A DNA stretch of 64,000 nucleotides from Acidovorax sp. SRB_14. Its GTDB lineage: Bacteria; Pseudomonadota; Gammaproteobacteria; Burkholderiales; Burkholderiaceae_C. This document shows, one piece after another, positions 17,801 to 27,964 of this stretch; positions within the stretch are counted from its first letter, which is position 1, and every line of letters begins with the position of its first letter. The notes beneath the pieces were generated by a model, which was not told the origin of the DNA, did no database searches, and saw nothing but the letters and a program-made list of their open reading frames with translations. The stretch is taken from contig NZ_MWOK01000015.1 of NCBI RefSeq assembly GCF_012932145.1, positions 1 to 64,000 on the forward strand, in the 5' to 3' direction. The position numbers and the translations under genes are program-made.

Positions 17801-18421
17801 TCAGTCGGCCTTGTGGGCGGTGGTACCGTTGCCTTTGGCGGCCTCGGCCAGGCGGCGGATCGACTCGGCAAGCTCCTCCTCGGCGGTCTTTTCCGCTTTC
17901 TTGGCGGTGGGGTCGTCCATGAGGCCCTGCAGGAAGGCCAGGCGCTTGATCAGCTCGGACAGGCCCTGCAGCATCAGCAGGCCAAAACCCAGCGGCATCA
18001 TGGCGTAGACGGGCCAGCGGACCAGGCCACCGGCGTTGTTGGACATTTCGCCCGACAGGTAGCCTTTGAGGAAGAACGGAATGCCATACCACAGCACCGC
18101 CAGGCACATGGGCGTGAGGAAGAAGGCAAAGCCAACGACGTCGATCCAGATTTGCGTGCGTTTGGACAGGCGGCTCGATACCACGTCCACCTTGACGTGC
18201 TCACCCTGCAGCAACGTGTAGCCGGCCGCGAGCAGGAATGCTGCCGCAAACAGGTACCACTGCACTTCGAGGAAGGCATTGGAGCTGTAGTTGAACGCCT
18301 TGCGCACCACGGCATTGACGCCGCTGATGACGGTGGACGCGAGGATGAGCCAGATAACGTATTTACCGACCTGGCCGTTGAGCCAGTCGATGCCTCTGGA
18401 GAGTCTGATGAGGGCTTGCAT
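17801..18421 (-). CDS. dctQ: TRAP transporter small permease subunit, DctQ type
   Basis: Four-helix partner of DctM. The 206-residue protein starts MQALIRLSRGIDWLNGQVGK and shows the DctQ pattern WLILASTVISGVNAVVRK, FLEVQWYLFAAAFLLAAGYT, then the GEHVKVDVVSSRLSKR motif and a final helix GFGLLMLQGLSELIKRL. The extra charged C-terminal tail of about 40 residues is rich in Lys and Glu. GGAGA precedes the start at good spacing. The pair belongs to the large-loop TRAP subgroup often linked to mannitol, 2-oxo acid or lactate-type receptors, but no ligand is proven. Confidence 0.92.
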   Translation of the reverse strand: MQALIRLSRGIDWLNGQVGKYVIWLILASTVISGVNAVVRKAFNYSSNAFLEVQWYLFAAAFLLAAGYTLLQGEHVKVDVVSSRLSKRTQIWIDVVGFAFFLTPMCLAVLWYGIPFFLKGYLSGEMSNNAGGLVRWPVYAMMPLGFGLLMLQGLSELIKRLAFLQGLMDDPTAKKAEKTAEEELAESIRRLAEAAKGNGTTAHKAD

Positions 18422-18448
18422 GGGGTCTCCGAAAAAGCCTGCGTGCAC

Positions 18449-18478
18449 AAAAAAAGATCCGCCACCGCTCCATGGCGG
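18449..18478 (-). terminator. Hairpin with U-run upstream of dctQ
   Basis: On the minus strand, CCGCCA and TGGCGG form a 6-bp stem with an 8-base loop followed by ATC and seven T. It lies 28-57 bases upstream of the dctQ start. It may end the regulator transcript coming from 18656, or attenuate dctQM if the promoter is further up, where TAGAAT occurs at 18513-18508. Confidence 0.6.
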
Positions 18479-18655
18479 GCGAATCAGCAAATTGTTACGA
18501 ACGCGCGATTCTACGGAGCAATACCGGCCGAGACTGACGGGTGCGTGACGGGCGTGATTGGTGTTATCCCCGACATGCTCCAAGGTCTGCGGTGCGGTGC
18601 CTGTACGGTGCAGGCCGCCCCCTTCAAAGCGCTCAGGGCGCTGCGCCGTGTGGCG

Positions 18656-19873
18656 TCAGCGGCTGCGTGGCGCACTGCGTGCGGGCTGCAGTTTGCGGTA
18701 GACCGTGGCGCGACTGATGCCCAGAGCGCGCGCGGCGTCGGCCACGTTGCCGCGCGCGTCCTGCACCGCTTTGCGGATCAGCGCGGTTTCTGCGTCGCGC
18801 AAGCGCGCGTGCGTGGCTCTAGCGGTGCCGTATACCCGGGCGGCATCGGCATGCGGCTGCGCCAGGCCCTGCAGGCGCAGGCCCGACCACAGCGGCAGGT
18901 CCAGCGGCGCAGCCAGGTGGCAGTGCGCTGCGTCGAACACCAGCGGCCAGGGCAGCGCCAGCCAATCGGCGCAGTGCAGGCGCTGGCCCGCGGCCGCCAG
19001 CGGCAGCAGTTGCCGTGCCAGGCTGTTGCTGCCCACCACAAAACCCTCGGCGTCGAGCGTGAGCAGACCGTCGGCTTCGCCGCCCAGTGGCGCACCGGGC
19101 CAGTTCAGGCGCAGCAGCAGGGCGTGCGGCAGCTGCAGCAGCAGCGCGTCTTCGATGGCGCGGGCCGACCGCGCCACCAGATGGCGCAGCTCGGGGCGCT
19201 CGGGCACGTCGACGCCGGTCAGGTCGAGCATGCCCACGCATTCGCCGCGCGGACCCTGCAGCGGTGCGCCCGCGCAGCTGTAGCTGCTGTTGCCATCGAA
19301 AAAATGCTCGCCGCGGTGCAGCCACACGGGCTGCAGCTCGGCCAGCGCCGCGCCAATGGCGGTGGTGCCGACGGCAGCTTCCGACAGGTCCAGCCCCACG
19401 CGGCCAATGGCCCGTGCGCGGGCATCGGCGCGGTCGAGGGGGCCCTGCACATCGACCACCACGCCATGCGCATCGGTCAGCAGCGTGAAACAGCGCATGC
19501 CCGCCACGGCGCGCGCAAGCTGCGCCTGCACGGGGCGCGCTGCGCGCAGCAACGTCCTGTGAGCGTCGGTGCTGCGGCGCAGGGTGCTGGCGTTCACGGC
19601 ATCGAACACCACCGCCTCGCCGGGCTGGCGCCCGCGGGCCAGGCAGCGCTGCCAGGATCGGACGATCCAGGGCGCCACGCCGCAGGCCTCGGCCGGTGCG
19701 CCGGCCTGCAGCAGGGCGCGCCGGGCCTGGGCGATCAGGGCGCTGCGGTCGGCGGGCGTGTGTAAGTCGGGCGCGAACATCGGTACCCCCGGGGTGGACG
19801 CCGGGGCCGCGGGCGGCGGCGACCGAGCGCAGGCTGCAGGGCATTCGCGCAGGTGCGCCGCAGCATGTTTCAT
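18656..19873 (-). CDS. AcoR-like GAF/Fis transcriptional regulator lacking the AAA+ domain
   Basis: 405-residue protein with the architecture of acetoin-type activators minus the sigma-54 ATPase. Residues about 45-110 show the N-terminal PWIVRSWQRCLARG pattern seen in AcoR. Residues about 120-240 look like a GAF sensor domain (TLLTDAHGVVVDVQG, GTTAIGAALAE, CAGAPLQGPRGECVGMLDLT). Residues about 260-300 resemble the PAS-like segment (LLTLDAEGFVVGSNSLARQL). The C-terminus is a Fis-type helix-turn-helix (LIRKAVQDARGNVADAARAL, then GISRATVYRKLQ). There is no Walker A, GAFTGA or Walker B. It is divergent from the molybdenum hydroxylase genes, so it probably controls them as a direct DNA-binding regulator with an unknown ligand. 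Confidence 0.82.
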   Translation of the reverse strand: MKHAAAHLRECPAACARSPPPAAPASTPGVPMFAPDLHTPADRSALIAQARRALLQAGAPAEACGVAPWIVRSWQRCLARGRQPGEAVVFDAVNASTLRRSTDAHRTLLRAARPVQAQLARAVAGMRCFTLLTDAHGVVVDVQGPLDRADARARAIGRVGLDLSEAAVGTTAIGAALAELQPVWLHRGEHFFDGNSSYSCAGAPLQGPRGECVGMLDLTGVDVPERPELRHLVARSARAIEDALLLQLPHALLLRLNWPGAPLGGEADGLLTLDAEGFVVGSNSLARQLLPLAAAGQRLHCADWLALPWPLVFDAAHCHLAAPLDLPLWSGLRLQGLAQPHADAARVYGTARATHARLRDAETALIRKAVQDARGNVADAARALGISRATVYRKLQPARSAPRSR

Positions 19874-19992
19874 TTTGAGAATACCTTGCGGGCCGCGGCA
19901 GAAATCTAGGGTTGTCCCTAGGGATGGCGGCCCGGGTGGGGCAGAAGATGCGCCTTGCCAATCCAGCCATCACCTCCAGAGGAGACAGCGAG

Positions 19993-20463
19993 ATGCAAGT
20001 CCAGTTCACGGTCAACGGCCGCGCAGCCAGTATTGACGTTCCCCCCCACACCCTGCTGGTGCATGCGCTGCGCGAGCACCTGCAGCTCACCGGCACGCAC
20101 GTGGGTTGCGACACCAGCCAGTGCGGTGCCTGCACCGTGATCGTCGACGGCCGTGCCGTCAAATCGTGCGCCATGCTGGCTGCGCAGGCACAGGGCGCTG
20201 ACGTGCAGACCATCGAGGGCGTGGCCGCACCCGACGGCACCATGCACCCCATGCAGGCAGCCTTCAAGGAGTGCCACGGCCTGCAGTGCGGTTTTTGCAC
20301 GCCCGGCATGGTGATGAGCGCGCTGGACCTGGTGCAGCACCACCCCCACGCCAGCGAGGCGCAGATCCGCGAATTGCTCGACGGCAACATGTGCCGCTGC
20401 ACCGGTTACCAGAACATCGTCAAGGCCGTGCAGCGGGGCCAGCAGGCCATGGCCGCCAATTGA
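19993..20463 (+). CDS. Molybdenum hydroxylase iron-sulfur subunit (CoxS-like)
   Basis: Small electron-transfer subunit of a xanthine oxidase family enzyme, 156 residues. The plant-type [2Fe-2S] cluster ligands are C39, C44, C47 and C59 ([12 protein letters not shown] plus KSC). The second cluster ligands are C99, C102, C134 and C136 ([10 protein letters not shown] and [11 protein letters not shown]). I place the start at ATG 19993, with AGAGGAGAC upstream as ribosome binding site; the upstream in-frame ATG at 19912 gives extra residues without family similarity. It is first in the coxS-L-M-D-E-G-xdhC-like series. Confidence 0.95.
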   Translation: MQVQFTVNGRAASIDVPPHTLLVHALREHLQLTGTHVGCDTSQCGACTVIVDGRAVKSCAMLAAQAQGADVQTIEGVAAPDGTMHPMQAAFKECHGLQCGFCTPGMVMSALDLVQHHPHASEAQIRELLDGNMCRCTGYQNIVKAVQRGQQAMAAN

Positions 20464-20491
20464 GTTGCAGGCCGTACAGGGAGACACAACC

Positions 20492-22879
20492 ATGGGTGCA
20501 TCCGACTTTTCCAAGCTGCCGCACATCGGCGAACCGGTCCGCCGCAAGGAGGACTACCGCTTTCTCACGGGCGCCGGCCAGTACACCGACGACGTGGTGC
20601 TGGCGGCGCAGAGCTTTGCCGTGTTCGTGCGCTCGCCGCACGCGCATGCCAGGGTCAACAGCGTCCACACCGAGGCCGCCAAGGCACTGCCCGGTGTGCT
20701 GGGCGTGTTCACCGGTGCCGACGTGGCGGCCGACCACATCAACGGTCTGCCGTGCGGCTGGCTGATCACCAGCACCAATGGCGAGCCCATGAAGGAGCCT
20801 CCGCACCCCATCTTGGCGCAGGGCAAGGTGCGCCACGTGGGCGACCAGGTCGCCATGGTGGTGGCCGAGACGCTGCAACAGGCGCGCGATGCCGCCGAGC
20901 GCGTCGAAGTCGATTACGAGGTGCTGCCGGCGGTCGTCAACGTGGCCGATGCGGCCGCGGGCGCCGTGGCGGGGGCGGTCGTGCACGACATCGCCGAAGA
21001 CAACCACTGCTTCAAATGGGCCCTGGGCGACAAGGTCGCCGTCGAGGCGGTGTTTGCCAACGCTGCGCACGTCACGCAGCTCGACCTGGTCAACAACCGG
21101 CTGATCCCCAACGCCATCGAACCGCGCGCCGCCATTGGCTCGTACAGCAGGGCGAACGGCGAATACACGCTGTACGTCAGCAACCAGAACCCGCACGTCG
21201 AACGCCTGCTCATGACGGCCTTCGTGCTGGGGCTGCCCGAACACAAGGTGCGCGTGATAGCGCCCGATGTGGGCGGCGGCTTTGGCTCCAAGATCTTTCT
21301 GTACGCCGAAGACGTGTGCCTGACCTGGGCGTCGAAAAAACTCAACCGCAACATCAAATGGGTGGCCGAGCGCAGCGAGGCCTTCCTGACCGATGCGCAC
21401 GGGCGCGACCATGTGAGCCATGCCGAAATGGCCATGGATGCGCAGGGCAAGTTCCTGGCTCTGCGGGTGCACACCGATGCCAACCTGGGCGCCTACCTCA
21501 GCACCTTTGCCAGCGCCGTGCCCACCATCCTCTACGCCACGCTGCTGGCGGGCCAATACAGCACGCCGCAGGTGTACGTGGAGGTGGATACCTGGTTCAC
21601 CAACACCACGCCGGTCGATGCGTACCGGGGGGCGGGCCGGCCCGAAGCCACCTATCTGCTCGAGCGCCTGGTGTCGCGCTGCGCCTGGGAGTTGGGACTC
21701 ACGCAGGACGAGATCCGCAAGCGCAACTTCATCACCAGCTTTCCCTACCAGACGCCGGTGGCGCTGCAGTACGACGTTGGCGACTACCAAGCCTGCATGG
21801 CGCAGTCGCAGGAACTCGCCGATGTCGCGGGGTTCGAGGCGCGCCGCGCGGCCAGCGAAGCCAGGGGCCTGCGGCGCGGCATCGGCTACTCGTCGTACAT
21901 CGAAGCCTGCGGCATTGCGCCCTCGAACATCGCCGGGGCGCTGGGCGCGCGCGCCGGCCTGTTTGAATGCGGCGAAGTGCGCGTGCACCCAACCGGCAGC
22001 GTCACGGTGTTCACGGGTTCGCACAGCCACGGCCAGGGGCACGAGACGACTTTTGCACAGGTGGTGGCCGCGCGCCTGGGGATTCCCGTGGAAAACGTCG
22101 ACATCGTCCACGGCGACACCGGGCGCGTGCCCTTCGGCATGGGCACCTATGGCTCGCGCTCGATCAGCGTCGGCGGCGCGGCCATCATGAAAGCGCTCGA
22201 CAAGATCGAGGCCAAGGCGAAAAAGATCGCCGCGCACCTGATGGAAGCCAGCGATGCCGACATCGACTTTGCGGGCGGCGAATTCACCGTGAAGGGAACG
22301 GACAAGAAGATCCCGTTCGCGCAGATCGCGCTCACCGCCTACGTGCCGCACAACTACCCGCTCGACAAGCTCGAGCCCGGCCTGAACGAAACGGCGTTCT
22401 ACGACCCGACCAACTTCACCTTCCCGGCAGGCACCTACATCTGCGAGGTCGAGGTGGACCCGCAAACCGGCGTGGTGCGCGTGGACCGCTTCACCGCCGT
22501 GGACGACTTCGGCACCATCATCAACCCCATGATCGTCGAAGGTCAGGTGCACGGCGGGCTGGCGCAGGGCATTGGCCAGGCGCTGATGGAGAACTGCGTC
22601 TACGACCGCGAAACCGGGCAGCTGCTCACGGGCAGTTTCATGGACTATGCGCTGCCGCGCGCGGGCGACGTCCCGCAGTTCACGCTGGGCCATGTCTGCA
22701 CGCCGTGCACGCACAACCCGCTGGGCACCAAGGGCTGCGGCGAAGCCGGGGCGATTGGCTCGCCGCCTGCGGTCATCAACGCCGTGCTCGACGCGCTGGC
22801 GCCCCTGGGCGTGAAGGATTTCGACATGCCCGCGACGCCGCACCGTGTGTGGCAGGCCATCCAGAACGCACAGGTCTAA
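20492..22879 (+). CDS. Molybdenum hydroxylase catalytic subunit, form II CoxL-like
   Basis: 795-residue molybdopterin cytosine dinucleotide-binding subunit. The N-terminal [20 protein letters not shown] and the GGGFGSK loop are typical. The active-site loop reads AYRGAGR (residues 377-383), the form II pattern, and not the AYRCSFR of proven carbon monoxide dehydrogenase. The general-base glutamate is E751 in [14 protein letters not shown]. By known family behaviour, form II enzymes oxidise N-heterocycles, aldehydes or other substrates, and CO activity is doubtful. ATG at 20492 has GGGAG 8 bases upstream. It lies 28 bp after the iron-sulfur subunit gene. Confidence 0.93.
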   Translation: MGASDFSKLPHIGEPVRRKEDYRFLTGAGQYTDDVVLAAQSFAVFVRSPHAHARVNSVHTEAAKALPGVLGVFTGADVAADHINGLPCGWLITSTNGEPMKEPPHPILAQGKVRHVGDQVAMVVAETLQQARDAAERVEVDYEVLPAVVNVADAAAGAVAGAVVHDIAEDNHCFKWALGDKVAVEAVFANAAHVTQLDLVNNRLIPNAIEPRAAIGSYSRANGEYTLYVSNQNPHVERLLMTAFVLGLPEHKVRVIAPDVGGGFGSKIFLYAEDVCLTWASKKLNRNIKWVAERSEAFLTDAHGRDHVSHAEMAMDAQGKFLALRVHTDANLGAYLSTFASAVPTILYATLLAGQYSTPQVYVEVDTWFTNTTPVDAYRGAGRPEATYLLERLVSRCAWELGLTQDEIRKRNFITSFPYQTPVALQYDVGDYQACMAQSQELADVAGFEARRAASEARGLRRGIGYSSYIEACGIAPSNIAGALGARAGLFECGEVRVHPTGSVTVFTGSHSHGQGHETTFAQVVAARLGIPVENVDIVHGDTGRVPFGMGTYGSRSISVGGAAIMKALDKIEAKAKKIAAHLMEASDADIDFAGGEFTVKGTDKKIPFAQIALTAYVPHNYPLDKLEPGLNETAFYDPTNFTFPAGTYICEVEVDPQTGVVRVDRFTAVDDFGTIINPMIVEGQVHGGLAQGIGQALMENCVYDRETGQLLTGSFMDYALPRAGDVPQFTLGHVCTPCTHNPLGTKGCGEAGAIGSPPAVINAVLDALAPLGVKDFDMPATPHRVWQAIQNAQV

Positions 22880-22891
22880 GGAGATTCCAGC

Positions 22892-23683
22892 ATGTACGCC
22901 TTCACCTACGACGCCCCGGCCACGCTGGACGCTGCGGCTGCGCAAGCCGCAGCCGGCGCGCGCCCCATTGCCGGCGGGCAAAGCCTGCTGCCCGCGCTGC
23001 GCCTGCGCCTGGCCAACCCCGGCCAATTGGTCGACCTGGGCCGTATCCCGGGCCTGGACCGCATCCACCGCGACGGCGACCAGCTCGTCATCGGCGCCAT
23101 GGCATGCCACCAGGCGGTGGCCGACAGCGCCGAGGTGCGGGCCGCCATTCCCGCGCTGGCCGACCAGGCCGAGCACATCGGCGATCGGCAGGTGCGCGCG
23201 CGCGGCACGCTGGGCGGCTCGCTGGCCAACAACGACCCGGCCGCCTGCTACCCCAGCGCGGTGCTGGCGTTGGGCGCCACGGTGGTCACCCAGCGCCGGG
23301 ACATCGCCGCCGACGACTTCTTCGTGGGCATGTACACCACGGCGCTGGAAGAGGGCGAGCTGATCACGGCCGTGCGCTTCCCGATTCCGCAGCGGGCCGC
23401 CTACATCAAGTTCCGCCAGGGCGCGTCGCGCTTTGCGCTGGTGGGCGTGTTCGTGGCGCAGACGCAGGCCGGGGTGCGCGTCGCGGTCACCGGCGCCGCC
23501 AGCAGCGTGTTTCGCCAGGCGGCACTCGAAGCCGCGCTGAACCAGAGCTTCACGCCCGAATCGGCCGCTGCCGTGCGTGTCGACCACGCCGAGCTGGGCA
23601 ACGACATCCACGCCAGCCCGGCGTACCGCGCGCAGCTCATCAGCGCGCTGGCGCAGCGCGCCGTGGCGCACATGCTGGGTTGA
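22892..23683 (+). CDS. Molybdenum hydroxylase FAD-binding subunit (CoxM-like)
   Basis: 263-residue flavoprotein subunit that passes electrons from the iron-sulfur clusters to the acceptor. The FAD motifs are ARPIAGGQSLLPALRLRL (residues 24-40) and VRARGTLGGSLANNDPAA (about residues 108-125), the latter corresponding to the TIGGN/S loop. TAAGGAG gives a strong ribosome binding site and the gene starts 12 bp after the catalytic subunit, so S, L and M subunits form one operon. The order small-large-medium differs from the M-S-L order of classical cox operons. Confidence 0.94.
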   Translation: MYAFTYDAPATLDAAAAQAAAGARPIAGGQSLLPALRLRLANPGQLVDLGRIPGLDRIHRDGDQLVIGAMACHQAVADSAEVRAAIPALADQAEHIGDRQVRARGTLGGSLANNDPAACYPSAVLALGATVVTQRRDIAADDFFVGMYTTALEEGELITAVRFPIPQRAAYIKFRQGASRFALVGVFVAQTQAGVRVAVTGAASSVFRQAALEAALNQSFTPESAAAVRVDHAELGNDIHASPAYRAQLISALAQRAVAHMLG

Positions 23684-23698
23684 CGCTGCCGGCAGTGC

Positions 23699-23760
23699 AC
23701 ATTTTGATTCAAAACAGGCGCAAGCGCTTTCCCAGTAAGCGCTGTTGGCTATAGAAAATG
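23699..23760 (-). repeat. Dispersed hairpin repeat, copy 6 (coxM-coxD spacer)
   Basis: Copy in inverted orientation. On the minus strand it reads CTATAGCC, AACAGCGCTTACTGGG, AAAGCGCTTGCGCCTG, TTTTGAATCAAAAT. It fills the gap between the FAD subunit and MoxR ATPase genes and ends a few bases before the start codon at 23767. Confidence 0.8.
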
Positions 23761-23766
23761 TAGCAA

Positions 23767-24681
<915 letters not shown>

Positions 24682-24682
24682 C

Positions 24683-25927
24683 ATGCCGGCCGCCGCGCAC
24701 TTGCCGTTGAACGTGCCGGGCGGGGTCAGCCCACTGGGCGACGCACGGCGCGGCAAGTTCGCCGACAACCTCGCCGGGTTTGCGCGCGCGCTGCGCCGCG
24801 CCGGCGTGCCCGCGGACGCCACGCGAATCGCGCTGGCGCAGGAAGCCGCGATGCTGGTGGGACTGGCGCGTGCCGATTTCGGTGCCGCACTCGAGGCCGT
24901 GCTGGTGGGGCGCGAGCAGGACCGGCTGGTGTTCCGCGAGCTGTTCGACAGCTACTTTCGCAACCCCAATGTGGCGCAAAAGCTGCTTGCGCAGATGCTG
25001 CCCAGTGCCGAGAGCCGGGCCGAGCCCGCCAAGCGCCGCCCGCGCGTGGCCGAAGCGCTGGCACCGGTGCGCGCAGCGCGTGCTGCAGCAGCGCGCGAAG
25101 ACGACAAGGTCGATTTCGACGCCGCCATGACGGCCAGCGAACGCGAACGCCTCAAGGCAGCCGACTTCAACCAGCTCTCGGCCAGCGAATACCTGCTGGT
25201 GCAGCGCCTGGCGCAGCGCGTGCCCCTGCCGCTGCCGCGCTACGCCGCGCGCCGCACCCAGCGCGGCCCCCGCGGCGCCCGCGCCGACTGGCCACTGGCG
25301 ATGCAACGTGCTGCGCGCACCGGCGGTGAACTCGTGCAGCTGCCGCGCCTGGCGCGCCAGAGCCAGCCGCTGCCGCTTCTGGTGCTGCTCGACGTGTCGG
25401 GTTCGATGGAGCGCTACACCCGCCTGTTGCTGGCCTTCTTGCACGCCGCCACTGCGCCGGGCTCGGGCGCCGGGCGGCGCGACGTGTTTGCCTTTGGCAC
25501 CCTGCTGACCGACCTCACGCCGGCGTTTGACCATGCCGACCCTGACACCATGCTCGCGCTGGCCAGCCGGTCCATCCCCGACTTTGCCGGCGGCACGCGG
25601 CTGGCGGCCGCGCTCGCGCAGCTGCGCCAGCGCCATGCGCGGCGCCTGGTCGGCCGGCGCACGCTGGTGCTGCTGGTCAGCGACGGGCTGGACACGGGCG
25701 AGCCGCAGGCGCTGGCGCAGGAGCTGGCCTGGCTGCGGCGCCACTGCGCGCGCCTGGTGTGGCTCAACCCATTGCTGCGCTTTGGCGGCTATGAACCCCG
25801 TGCACGCGGCGCTGCCGAGCTGCACCGCGCGGCCGACGCCATGCTCGCGGTGCACAACCTGCAAAACCTGCAGCAGCTGGCGGCCAGCCTGGCGCAGGTG
25901 CTGCATGCGCCGGCGCGGGCACGGTAG
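24683..25927 (+). CDS. VWA domain-containing CoxE-family protein
   Basis: 414-residue partner of the MoxR ATPase. The C-terminal half is a von Willebrand factor A domain with MIDAS motif DVSGSME starting at D237 and the later segment FAGGTRLAAALAQL and LLVSDGLDTGEP. The N-terminal half is helical and charged, with the CoxE-typical stretch FNQLSASEYLLVQRLAQRV. Members act together with MoxR proteins in metal-centre assembly. The start is one base after the moxR stop. The MIDAS residues look intact. Confidence 0.9.
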   Translation: MPAAAHLPLNVPGGVSPLGDARRGKFADNLAGFARALRRAGVPADATRIALAQEAAMLVGLARADFGAALEAVLVGREQDRLVFRELFDSYFRNPNVAQKLLAQMLPSAESRAEPAKRRPRVAEALAPVRAARAAAAREDDKVDFDAAMTASERERLKAADFNQLSASEYLLVQRLAQRVPLPLPRYAARRTQRGPRGARADWPLAMQRAARTGGELVQLPRLARQSQPLPLLVLLDVSGSMERYTRLLLAFLHAATAPGSGAGRRDVFAFGTLLTDLTPAFDHADPDTMLALASRSIPDFAGGTRLAAALAQLRQRHARRLVGRRTLVLLVSDGLDTGEPQALAQELAWLRRHCARLVWLNPLLRFGGYEPRARGAAELHRAADAMLAVHNLQNLQQLAASLAQVLHAPARAR

Positions 25928-25949
25928 AACCCCCCAAAAAGGAAGCCCC

Positions 25950-26573
25950 ATGGAAATGCAAGCCAGCCGCACCCTTCCCGTGAGCCAGCAGCAGGCCTGG
26001 GATGCGCTCAACGACCCCGGAGTGCTCAAGGCCTGCATTCCCGGCTGCGACAGGCTCGATACCAGCGGCGAGGGCCAGTACGCCATGGGCATGGCGCTCA
26101 AGATCGGCCCGGTCTCGGCCAAGTTCGCCGGCAAGATCACGCTCAGCGACATCGTGCCGCCGCAGAGCTACTGCCTGTCCTTCGATGGCCAGGGTGGTGT
26201 GGCGGGTTTCGGCAAGGGCCAGGCCCAGGTGCGGCTGGCGCCGGTGCCCCCCGATGCCCTGGGCCAGGAGTGCTGCGAACTGCACTACAGCGTGCACGCC
26301 ACCGTGGGCGGCAAGATCGCGCAGTTGGGCCAGCGCCTGATCGACGGCGCGGCCAAGGGTCTGGCGGAAGATTTCTTTCAGCGCTTTGGCGCTGAAATGC
26401 AGCGCCGCCACCCGCGCGCCGTGCCCACACCGCAGGGCGGTGCCGAGGCCCAGCCGTCCGGCGCACCGCTGCCGCAAACGCACGCTACCAGGACTGCTAC
26501 TGGCATTCCGGCCTGGGCTTGGCTGGCCGTGCTGATCGTCCTGGTGCTGGCCGCCCTTGTGTGGATGGCCTGA
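25950..26573 (+). CDS. CoxG family protein (CO dehydrogenase subunit G-like)
   Basis: 207-residue protein with an N-terminal SRPBCC fold of the CoxG type (residues 1-145), showing SQQQAWDALNDPGVLKACIPG and LKIGPVSAKFAGKI. A proline/threonine-rich linker follows, then one C-terminal transmembrane helix of about 20 residues (WAWLAVLIVLVLAALVW). CoxG homologues recruit the hydroxylase to the cytoplasmic membrane, which fits the C-terminal anchor, and recent work on related enzymes links CoxG to quinone transfer. AAGGAAG precedes the ATG at 25950. The longer frame that begins at 25527 overlaps the VWA gene and is not used. Confidence 0.9.
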   Translation: MEMQASRTLPVSQQQAWDALNDPGVLKACIPGCDRLDTSGEGQYAMGMALKIGPVSAKFAGKITLSDIVPPQSYCLSFDGQGGVAGFGKGQAQVRLAPVPPDALGQECCELHYSVHATVGGKIAQLGQRLIDGAAKGLAEDFFQRFGAEMQRRHPRAVPTPQGGAEAQPSGAPLPQTHATRTATGIPAWAWLAVLIVLVLAALVWMA

Positions 26574-26596
26574 ACCGGTTCAAAGGAGGCTTGGGC

Positions 26597-27703
26597 ATGG
26601 AAAACCTCGATGCCATGGTGCTGCGCACGCTGCAGGGCTGGCGCGCTGCCGGCCAGCGTGCGCTGCTGGCCACGGTGGTGCGCACCTGGGGCTCTTCGCC
26701 GCGGCCCGAGGGCTCGATCATGGCGCTGTGCGAGACCGGTGCCGTGGTGGGCTCGGTGTCGGGCGGCTGCATTGAAGACGACCTGGTCGACCGCTACACC
26801 CGCGCCTATGCAGGCTCCGGGCAGGCAGAGGGCGGCGCTGGGCACGTCCTGCCCAGCGGCCCGCCGGCGTTTGCCAAGTACGGCGTCACCGCCGACGAAG
26901 CGCACCGCTTTGGCCTGCCCTGTGGCGGCACGCTGGAGCTGCTGCTCGAATTTGACCCCGACCCTGCCAGTCTGGCCGAGCTGGTGAGCGCGCTCGACGC
27001 CGGCCAGATGGTGCGGCGCAGCGTTCGCCTGGCCGACGGCGCCGCCATCCTGGCGCGTGCCGAGGCGCCAGCTGCGCTCGAAATGGATGCGGCGCAGGTC
27101 GCCAACACCTTTGGGCCCGGGTACCGCATGCTGATCATCGGCGCGGGCCAGATGTCGGAGTACCTGGCCACGATGGCGCTGTTTTGCGGCTTTGCCGTGA
27201 CCGTGTGCGATCCGCGCGCGGAATACCGCGGTGCCTGGAGCGTGCCGGGCGCGCAGGTGCTCAGCGACATGCCAGACGATGTGGTTACCGCTTTCCAACC
27301 CGACCAGCGCAGCTGCGTGGTGGCGCTCACGCACGACCCCAAGCTCGACGACCTGGCGCTGCTCGAAGCGCTGGGCAGCGAGGCGTTCTACGTGGGCGGC
27401 ATTGGCTCGCGGCGCAACAACGCCGCGCGGCGCGAGCGCCTGATCGCGCATTTCGGCCAGACCGAGCAGAGCCTGGCGCGCCTGCGCGGCCCCATCGGCA
27501 TCTACATCGGCAGCAAGACGCCGCCCGAGATCGCGGTCAGCGTCATGGCCGAGGTGCTGGCCGTGAAGAACGGCGTGGCCCTGCCGCGCGACATGGCGGT
27601 GGCACAGGCCAAGAGCGAACGCGAGGGGGCGCACGCCGCATCCGCTGCGTCGGGGTGGGGCGTCGGCGCACCCGTCGGTACACCGGGGGATGTGCCGCAC
27701 TGA
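26597..27703 (+). CDS. XdhC/CoxI family molybdenum cofactor maturation protein
   Basis: 368-residue XdhC-like protein that handles and sulfurates the molybdenum cofactor before insertion into the hydroxylase. The N-terminal XdhC_CoxI domain has ATVVRTWGSSPRPEGS and GSVSGGCIEDDLV with its conserved cysteine. The C-terminal Rossmann domain has RMLIIGAGQMSEYLA and the end GLKT-like pattern GSKTPPEIAVSVMAEVLAVK. AAAGGAGG lies just before the ATG at 26597. The final 30 residues (rich in Ala and Gly) are not conserved. No MocA-type cytidylyltransferase gene is adjacent, so that step must be encoded elsewhere. Confidence 0.92.
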   Translation: MENLDAMVLRTLQGWRAAGQRALLATVVRTWGSSPRPEGSIMALCETGAVVGSVSGGCIEDDLVDRYTRAYAGSGQAEGGAGHVLPSGPPAFAKYGVTADEAHRFGLPCGGTLELLLEFDPDPASLAELVSALDAGQMVRRSVRLADGAAILARAEAPAALEMDAAQVANTFGPGYRMLIIGAGQMSEYLATMALFCGFAVTVCDPRAEYRGAWSVPGAQVLSDMPDDVVTAFQPDQRSCVVALTHDPKLDDLALLEALGSEAFYVGGIGSRRNNAARRERLIAHFGQTEQSLARLRGPIGIYIGSKTPPEIAVSVMAEVLAVKNGVALPRDMAVAQAKSEREGAHAASAASGWGVGAPVGTPGDVPH

Positions 27704-27964
27704 AGACCCCGTCGGCGCATCGGGATCCGCGCTTCAGACTGCGCACAGCTTCGCCCTGCATCGGGGTGTTTGGCCGGCGCACCCGTGCACAGCAGCCGTC
27801 GGCACCGTTGTACGCACCGTTTTGGGGGGTGGGGGCTGTCGATCCGTCTCTCTACGGGTTGGCGCCTTGTCCGACAGACGCACCGCCCGCGGCCTTCTAG
27901 CATCTCTACTCATGGGCACAGGTGGTGTTGCTGTTTCGTTGTCCTGTTCCCCCGAGGAGCTACC
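27704..27964. other. Spacer between the hydroxylase cluster and the glucan synthase region
   Basis: 261 bp without a convincing gene. It holds short direct repeats of GGCGCACCCGT (at about 27667 and 27775) and reads as degraded or regulatory DNA. A promoter for the following small ORF probably lies here, but no clear -35/-10 pair was seen. Confidence 0.4.

Noticed and set aside
20492-22879. Naming the catalytic subunit as carbon monoxide dehydrogenase CoxL
   Set aside because: The active-site loop is AYRGAGR, not AYRCSFR, so CO oxidation is not supported.
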